In this document: in pieces, positions 51,066-54,840 of the stretch
Numbering within the stretch: the stretch's first letter is position 1
Layout: every line of letters starts with the position of its first letter
Origin: Deltaproteobacteria bacterium
Lineage (GTDB): Bacteria > Desulfobacterota > Syntrophia > Syntrophales > UBA6807
Assembly: GCA_016935565.1 (NCBI GenBank)
Contig: JAFGQS010000017.1
Coordinates: 1 to 54,840 of the forward strand
Length of the DNA stretch: 54,840 nucleotides
Direction: 5' to 3'
The notes under the pieces: generated by a model
The model's database searches: none
Seen by the model: only the letters and a program-made list of their open reading frames with translations
What the model was told of the DNA's origin: nothing
Made by a program: the position numbers and the translations under genes

Positions 51066-51548
51066 ATGTTTCTTGATTATGATGTGTTAAAGAAGATCGT
51101 ACTTGGCATAGTACCTTGGGTCACTATGAGCGATGTCGATGTGGAAATTCTTGAAGAACGACATGTAAGGCTCGTGCTGCCTGTTAAGAAAAAACATCTC
51201 AACCACGTTGGAATAGTGTATGCCGGTTCCCATTTCATGCTTATGGAGCTCGCCGGTGGGGCCCTTTTCGCTGTTACCTATGGGTTGAACAACTTCGTTC
51301 CGATAAACAAGGGTATGACGATAAATTATCATAAGCCGGCTATAACCGATCTTGTGTGTGACTTGACATTAGGAAAAGAACAAGCAGAAAACATGATAAA
51401 GACTATAACAGCAAACGGAAAGGGTGACTGGATACTGGATATGTCCGTTACCGATCATGCCGGAAACACCGTATCATCGTCCACCTGTAACTATTATATA
51501 ATCCCTTCACCCGAGGGCTTTGTAAAGAACCTCATGAAGCACAATTGA
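51066..51548 (+). CDS. hotdog-fold thioesterase-like protein (DUF4442/YiiD-C type)
   Basis: 160 residues, AAAGGAGG before the ATG. The fold shows in VLPVKKKHLNHVGIVYAGSHFMLMELAGGALFAVTYG, with N-H-x(n)-G-x(n)-E as the hotdog active-site analogue, and NKGMTINYHKPAITDLVCDLTL. It may hydrolyse a CoA intermediate of the pathway or bind it. It is 30 bp after the TetR gene and ends the cluster. Confidence 0.82.
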   Translation: MFLDYDVLKKIVLGIVPWVTMSDVDVEILEERHVRLVLPVKKKHLNHVGIVYAGSHFMLMELAGGALFAVTYGLNNFVPINKGMTINYHKPAITDLVCDLTLGKEQAENMIKTITANGKGDWILDMSVTDHAGNTVSSSTCNYYIIPSPEGFVKNLMKHN

Positions 51549-51629
51549 ATGCATTGAATGATTAAATTTTAAAGCTGCGTTATAAGTTTCAGTTCCCAAC
51601 TTTCAATATTTTCAGTCTATCCGTAACGG

Positions 51630-52718
51630 CTACTCAACAAAAACCATGCCAAGATTTTTGGCTTTCTTTCTGGAAAAAGGTAATTTTGTCGTGGCATCAA
51701 ATTTGGCTCCTTGCAGTCGGGCCTCACTGAGTATTGTTTCGCTCAAATCTGCATGACGAAGATCCGCGTTCTGAAGATATGACTGGTAAAAATTAGCCTT
51801 CTGTAAATTTGCACCGTACAAATCGGAATTCATAAGATTTGCACGTCTGAATATCGTACTGACAAACTTCCCGTACTTCATTTTGGCATTCCGAAAAGTG
51901 GCACCTTCGGCATTACCGTAACTCATATCCGCCTTATACAAATTAGTATCTTTAAAAGATGCTCCTTCTAGATCCATGCTTGATACTTTCGCCCAGCTCA
52001 TCACTGCTTTGTCGAATTTTGCTCGCGGCGCCTTGCTGAACTTCAGATATACCCTTTTCATGCGGGCACCGGTACAGTTTGAATTTGCCATCACAGCTTG
52101 ACTCACCTTTGCATCATCAAGTATCGCATTCGATAAACGTGCACCGGTGAAATCGGCCGTAAAGAGCATTGCATGTGATAAATCGGCCCCCATGAGTTTT
52201 GCACCCATCAGTTTAGCACCGGACATCTGAGCATTGTTGAGCCTGGCATTTTCCAGAAATGCATTCTCAAAATTAACGTTCTGCAAATTTGCATTTATGA
52301 GTACCGCATTGCGGAGCCCTGTATTTTTAAGGCTTGCCGGTGGCGGAGGCATTGATGGGTTTCCTAGACGCCCTAATGTGATTGAAACAAGTTTTGCATT
52401 ACGAAAATTTGCACCATCGAGAATACACCCGCGCCAGTCTGCGTTTGAAAGATCAGCACCCACCAGATTTGCCTTTTCCAACAAAAAACCGTTTAATGTG
52501 TTATTTTTTAAATCGGAGCATTCGCCCATGCGCTGCTCCCTGTTGATCCAACCGTCATTGTACCCCCTGTTAGTCCCTTTGCCATAGTTATCATAACAGC
52601 CAGACTTTTGTTGATTAAACCGATATCCGTTGTCTCCTGCAATCAATAACTGTGGCAGCAGAGCGACAAACGATACAATCGCACATATCATAGTGGTTAG
52701 TAATATCAGTCTCTTCAT
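51630..52718 (-). CDS. exported pentapeptide-repeat protein
   Basis: 362 residues, GGGGG upstream of the ATG. A Sec signal peptide (LILLTTMICAIVSFVALLPQLLIAG) is followed by a short Tyr/Asn/Gly-rich stretch and then roughly 40 pentapeptides of A(D/N)LXX type: LVGADLSNADWRGCILDGANFRNAK, LRNAVLINANLQNVNFENAF and onward to ILSEARLQGAKF. They form a right-handed quadrilateral beta helix. The export signal puts it in the periplasm or outside, unlike the DNA-gyrase-binding cytosolic members. The function is unknown; structural or binding roles are likely. It is convergent with the thioesterase gene. Confidence 0.88.
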   Translation of the reverse strand: MKRLILLTTMICAIVSFVALLPQLLIAGDNGYRFNQQKSGCYDNYGKGTNRGYNDGWINREQRMGECSDLKNNTLNGFLLEKANLVGADLSNADWRGCILDGANFRNAKLVSITLGRLGNPSMPPPPASLKNTGLRNAVLINANLQNVNFENAFLENARLNNAQMSGAKLMGAKLMGADLSHAMLFTADFTGARLSNAILDDAKVSQAVMANSNCTGARMKRVYLKFSKAPRAKFDKAVMSWAKVSSMDLEGASFKDTNLYKADMSYGNAEGATFRNAKMKYGKFVSTIFRRANLMNSDLYGANLQKANFYQSYLQNADLRHADLSETILSEARLQGAKFDATTKLPFSRKKAKNLGMVFVE

Positions 52719-52982
52719 TATATGACCCCCTTTGTGTGTTCATGTAATAAATATACGCACCACCTTTTGACAACACTCGGCATCTTCTCTACAGGTACAT
52801 TCGCCAACTCTTTCCACTGTCGTTACACGTTCTTTTTTCAATTATAGTATTTCTACCAAATAAGCACTTGATATGTCAATGAAAACCAGCTGTGCGATGT
52901 CAAGCCCTGAAGCTGTTCTCGCGTAAACTCTTTCGTTAACATAATGTCGAATGTTGCAACCTGGTCCATGAGTGTGTTTTTA
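52719..52982. other. intergenic region, no gene seen
   Basis: About 260 bp upstream of the pentapeptide-repeat gene. It should contain that gene's promoter. I see no other feature before the palindromes at 52983. Confidence 0.4.
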
Positions 52983-53020
52983 ATAGTATTGTTAATACTA
53001 TGTCGAAATAATCTCGACAT
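52983..53020 (+). promoter_or_regulatory. two adjacent perfect palindromes before the AbiEii remnant
   Basis: ATAGTATTGTTAATACTAT (52983-53001, 8-bp arms) adjoins ATGTCGA/TCGACAT (53000-53020, 7-bp arms). They lie 24 bases before the AbiEii remnant. Their position fits a residual operator or promoter of a former toxin-antitoxin operon, whose antitoxin gene and toxin 5' half are missing, but they might be unrelated hairpins. Confidence 0.45.
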
Positions 53021-53043
53021 ACTACGTCATATAATGGCACTAT

Positions 53044-53493
53044 TTGATCCCAATAAAAGTTGAGGTCGACACAAACCCGCCGCCGGGATTCGATACGGAA
53101 ACGAAATACCTGCTGAGACCGATTGCCTTCTCAGTAAGAACCGTCGCCGTTTCCGACCTTTTTGCCGGGAAAATGCACGCGGCTCTGTGCAGACGGTGGA
53201 AAAACAGGGCTAAGGGGAGAGACTGGTATGATCTGGTATGGTTCGTCACGTACCATCCAATCCTTTACCTTGCCCACCTGGAAGCACGAATGCGACAGAC
53301 CGGAGACTGGAAGAAGGAAAAGGACTCTTTGACACCCGCTGCATTCCTCCGCATCAGCCGCGAAGCAATCGACAGACTCGACATTGAACAGGCACGGCGA
53401 GAGGTGGACCCATTTGACAAATATCCGGAAACCCTCACCATATGGTCGGCGAAGTTCTTTCACGATCTTGTTTCCCGGATTCAATTCGGATGA
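53044..53493 (+). pseudogene. 5'-truncated AbiEii/AbiGii-type nucleotidyltransferase toxin
   Basis: 149 codons matching only the C-terminal half of the AbiEii family (usual length about 280-300). Seen are IPIKVEVDTNPPPGFDTETKYLL, VSDLFAGKMHAALCRRWKNRAKGRDWYDLVWFVTY and DPFDKYPETLTIWSAKFFHDLV. The catalytic nucleotidyltransferase motif (GGTAL...D) is absent, as is any AbiEi antitoxin. The frame begins at a TTG without a ribosome site. It is a dead remnant of a toxin-antitoxin or abortive-infection system. Confidence 0.82.
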
Positions 53494-53796
53494 GGCATGG
53501 TCAGGTCGCAGCTTCCAACGTTCGCAGTATCTATCTTCACCCTCCTGACTATCTTGTGTCTTTAAGTCGTCAATTCGCCTGATTTGCTACAGATTCTATA
53601 TTCTTGAATATTTACCGATGAGTGCGCAGATATCTATCTCACGCTGATACGCAAATACATTTGGAATAACAGTCGATTACGTCAAGCATCAATTGCAACA
53701 ATCATGGCCATACATGCGGTTCTCGCGGGAGATATTTTAGTGAACCTGACCGTTGTCATTCACAAAATAAAAAAGATCTCGTGCGATTGATTTTCG
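53494..53796. other. intergenic region with a weak repeat trace
   Basis: No gene is seen. Around 53570-53625 a stretch (TCGCCTGATTTGCTACAG, then ATTTACCGAT) faintly resembles the decayed RAYT tails at 36150 and 39060, but it is too short to call. Confidence 0.3.
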
Positions 53797-53825
53797 TTGA
53801 CAAGTACTGTTTCCTGCCTTAATAT
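53797..53825 (+). promoter_or_regulatory. sigma-70-type promoter
   Basis: TTGACA (53797-53802), a 17-bp spacer and TAATAT (53820-53825) form a strong consensus promoter. It would start a transcript about 85 bases upstream of the secreted-protein gene at 53917. Confidence 0.75.
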
Positions 53826-53916
53826 CCCGTAATCAGGAGTATAAGCAAATTTTTTTTATCATTGGGTGTGCTGTAGTACCTTGTCGCAACAACATTAATA
53901 GAAAAGGAGTGGTGAG

Positions 53917-54414
53917 ATGAAGTCCATGATGAAAATCATTTTGTTCCTCGTCGTGCTTATCCCCAGTGTCGCTTTTGCCGGGTCTCCGCCGGTGGAAAAT
54001 CCCCCTAACCCGAACTGGATCTTTACCGTGCCGGTCAATGTGCGGAATCTCCATCCCGATGTGAAGAAGATCGGTATCATTTGTGAAACTTCTTACACAA
54101 TTGTGGCCGCAAAGGCTTACATACACGAAATCGGTAAAGGGAAAGTCCGCGTGAATGTTCAGGGAGGAAGCTTCAACGGTAATGTGATTGTTCCCGTCCA
54201 GGCCGGGTCAGCTGATAGTCAATGGCCAATGCTATCCCCTGAAGAACGGCAGAAACGCTTCAACAAAGTCGATCGATACGAATGCAAGATGTACTTGATC
54301 AATCAGAAAAGCGAATGGAGAGTCCCATCGAAGAATAATGCCCAGGCATGGCTTGCCGCAGACCCGAAGGCGCCCTTCCGCTGGTCGACGGATCGGAAGA
54401 ATCTGCCCCGTTAG
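53917..54414 (+). CDS. small secreted hypothetical protein
   Basis: 165 residues, AAAAGGAG before the ATG. The signal peptide MMKIILFLVVLIPSVAFA is followed by a Pro-rich start (GSPPVENPPNPNW) and a beta-rich domain: IFTVPVNVRNLHPDVKKIGIICETSYTIVAAKAYIHEI, VRVNVQGGSFNGNVIVPVQA. Two cysteines (IICE, YECK) may pair. The C-terminus is rich in Trp and Lys. I do not recognise the family. It precedes the TETLTMTG repeat protein on the same strand by about 95 bp and may share its transcript. Confidence 0.7.
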   Translation: MKSMMKIILFLVVLIPSVAFAGSPPVENPPNPNWIFTVPVNVRNLHPDVKKIGIICETSYTIVAAKAYIHEIGKGKVRVNVQGGSFNGNVIVPVQAGSADSQWPMLSPEERQKRFNKVDRYECKMYLINQKSEWRVPSKNNAQAWLAADPKAPFRWSTDRKNLPR

Positions 54415-54508
54415 TGCGGCAACAGCACCGTCATTCCATTCTTAATGACTCACCGTCGACATCGTTGAGTGTCGCCACGGTGGATACCGCGATGAAACGA
54501 GAGGACTC

Positions 54509-54814
54509 ATGAAAAAAAAATCTGTACGATACCGGCTGATGGTATGTATCTCCGCTCTCGCCCTCCTGCTTGCTGCGGTAGGGGTTCAGTATGGCTTTGC
54601 CCAGAGTGGATATCCGGCACGAGTAACGACGGAGACCCTGACGATGACGGGGCTTTCCCCACAGGTTGTTCGTGTTATCACCGAGACACTCACCATGTCC
54701 GGAAAACCCGTTCAACCCCTCCAGGTCTATACGGAAACACTCACAATGACAGGAAAATCATCGCAGCCGCTCCAGATCCGTACCGATACGTTGACCATGA
54801 CAGGGAAGCGGTGA
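54509..54814 (+). CDS. secreted tandem-repeat protein with TETLTMTG units
   Basis: 101 residues. The signal peptide (YRLMVCISALALLLAAVGVQYGFA) is followed by four near-identical repeats of about 17 residues: TTETLTMTGLSPQVVRV, ITETLTMSGKPVQPLQV, YTETLTMTGKSSQPLQI and RTDTLTMTGKR. The unit is (T/S)-rich with a beta-strand pattern, as in stacked beta-solenoid or amyloid-like repeat proteins. The function is unknown. GAGAGGA precedes the ATG. The stop is TGA at 54812-54814. Confidence 0.75.
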   Translation: MKKKSVRYRLMVCISALALLLAAVGVQYGFAQSGYPARVTTETLTMTGLSPQVVRVITETLTMSGKPVQPLQVYTETLTMTGKSSQPLQIRTDTLTMTGKR

Positions 54815-54840
54815 AACACAGGGAGCGTAGTACCCGTTCA

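Overview
The window looks like a chromosome segment of an anaerobic, metabolically versatile Desulfobacterota-type bacterium (syntrophic or sulfate-reducing lineage). This is inferred from the gene families, not from any marker gene: a sigma-54 activator, a 4-hydroxybutyryl-CoA-dehydratase-like radical enzyme, thiolase plus DUF35, several CoA ligases, a Liv-type ABC operon, DUF169, DUF748 and HD-GYP. There are no rRNA, tRNA or CRISPR features that I can see.

Layout. 0-8 kb (minus strand): a sigma-54 activator (6646-7995), then a NifX-like gene with a good -24/-12 promoter, a 90-aa protein, a large polytopic membrane protein and a Tat-exported metallo-beta-lactamase-fold hydrolase. I read these as one regulated operon, now split by a complete IS256-family element (4561-5915) with an 8-bp target duplication. 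A secreted protein made of two tandem copies of one domain follows. 8-25 kb: mostly single housekeeping or accessory genes (UbiA-type prenyltransferase, hotdog thioesterases, DUF2062, YchF-like GTPase, GT2, AMP nucleosidase, SagB-type nitroreductase, HD-GYP phosphodiesterase, YheU, EamA, flavin oxidoreductase, YihY, OmpA lipoprotein, haloalkane dehalogenase, an orphan PycTM-like membrane protein). 25.8-33 kb (minus): livM-livH-NTF2-like-livK-livG-livF-acyl-CoA synthetase. 33-41 kb: a Sec-exported Hcp-like protein, Nudix, DUF6765, DUF169, a HEAT lipoprotein, then thiolase-DUF35. 41-46.6 kb: an amino-acid-type ABC transporter without an ATPase, a DUF748 protein and a zinc-ribbon membrane protein. 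47-51.5 kb (plus): 4-hydroxybutyryl-CoA-dehydratase-like enzyme, CoA ligase, TetR regulator, hotdog thioesterase. 51.6 kb to the end: pentapeptide-repeat protein, a decayed AbiEii toxin, two small secreted proteins.

How parts work together. A motif containing TTGACTGAGTA sits in the promoter of the dehydratase-ligase-TetR-thioesterase cluster and again in the promoter of the thiolase-DUF35 pair about 6 kb away, suggesting one TetR-controlled acyl-CoA pathway. The thiolase reading frame is interrupted by one in-frame TGA near the loop that holds the nucleophilic cysteine in classical thiolases. A perfect 7-bp hairpin lies at the spacing expected of a bacterial SECIS element. It is therefore either an undescribed selenocysteine thiolase or a recent nonsense mutation. 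This is the most interesting signal in the window.

Intergenic DNA carries dispersed repeats: two inverted copies of a ~130-bp triple-hairpin element, three copies of a ~48-bp palindromic element, blocks of CTGACTCCTG-type sequence, and a decayed REP-associated (RAYT) transposase. Functions are family-level assignments from sequence reading; nothing was searched against a database.
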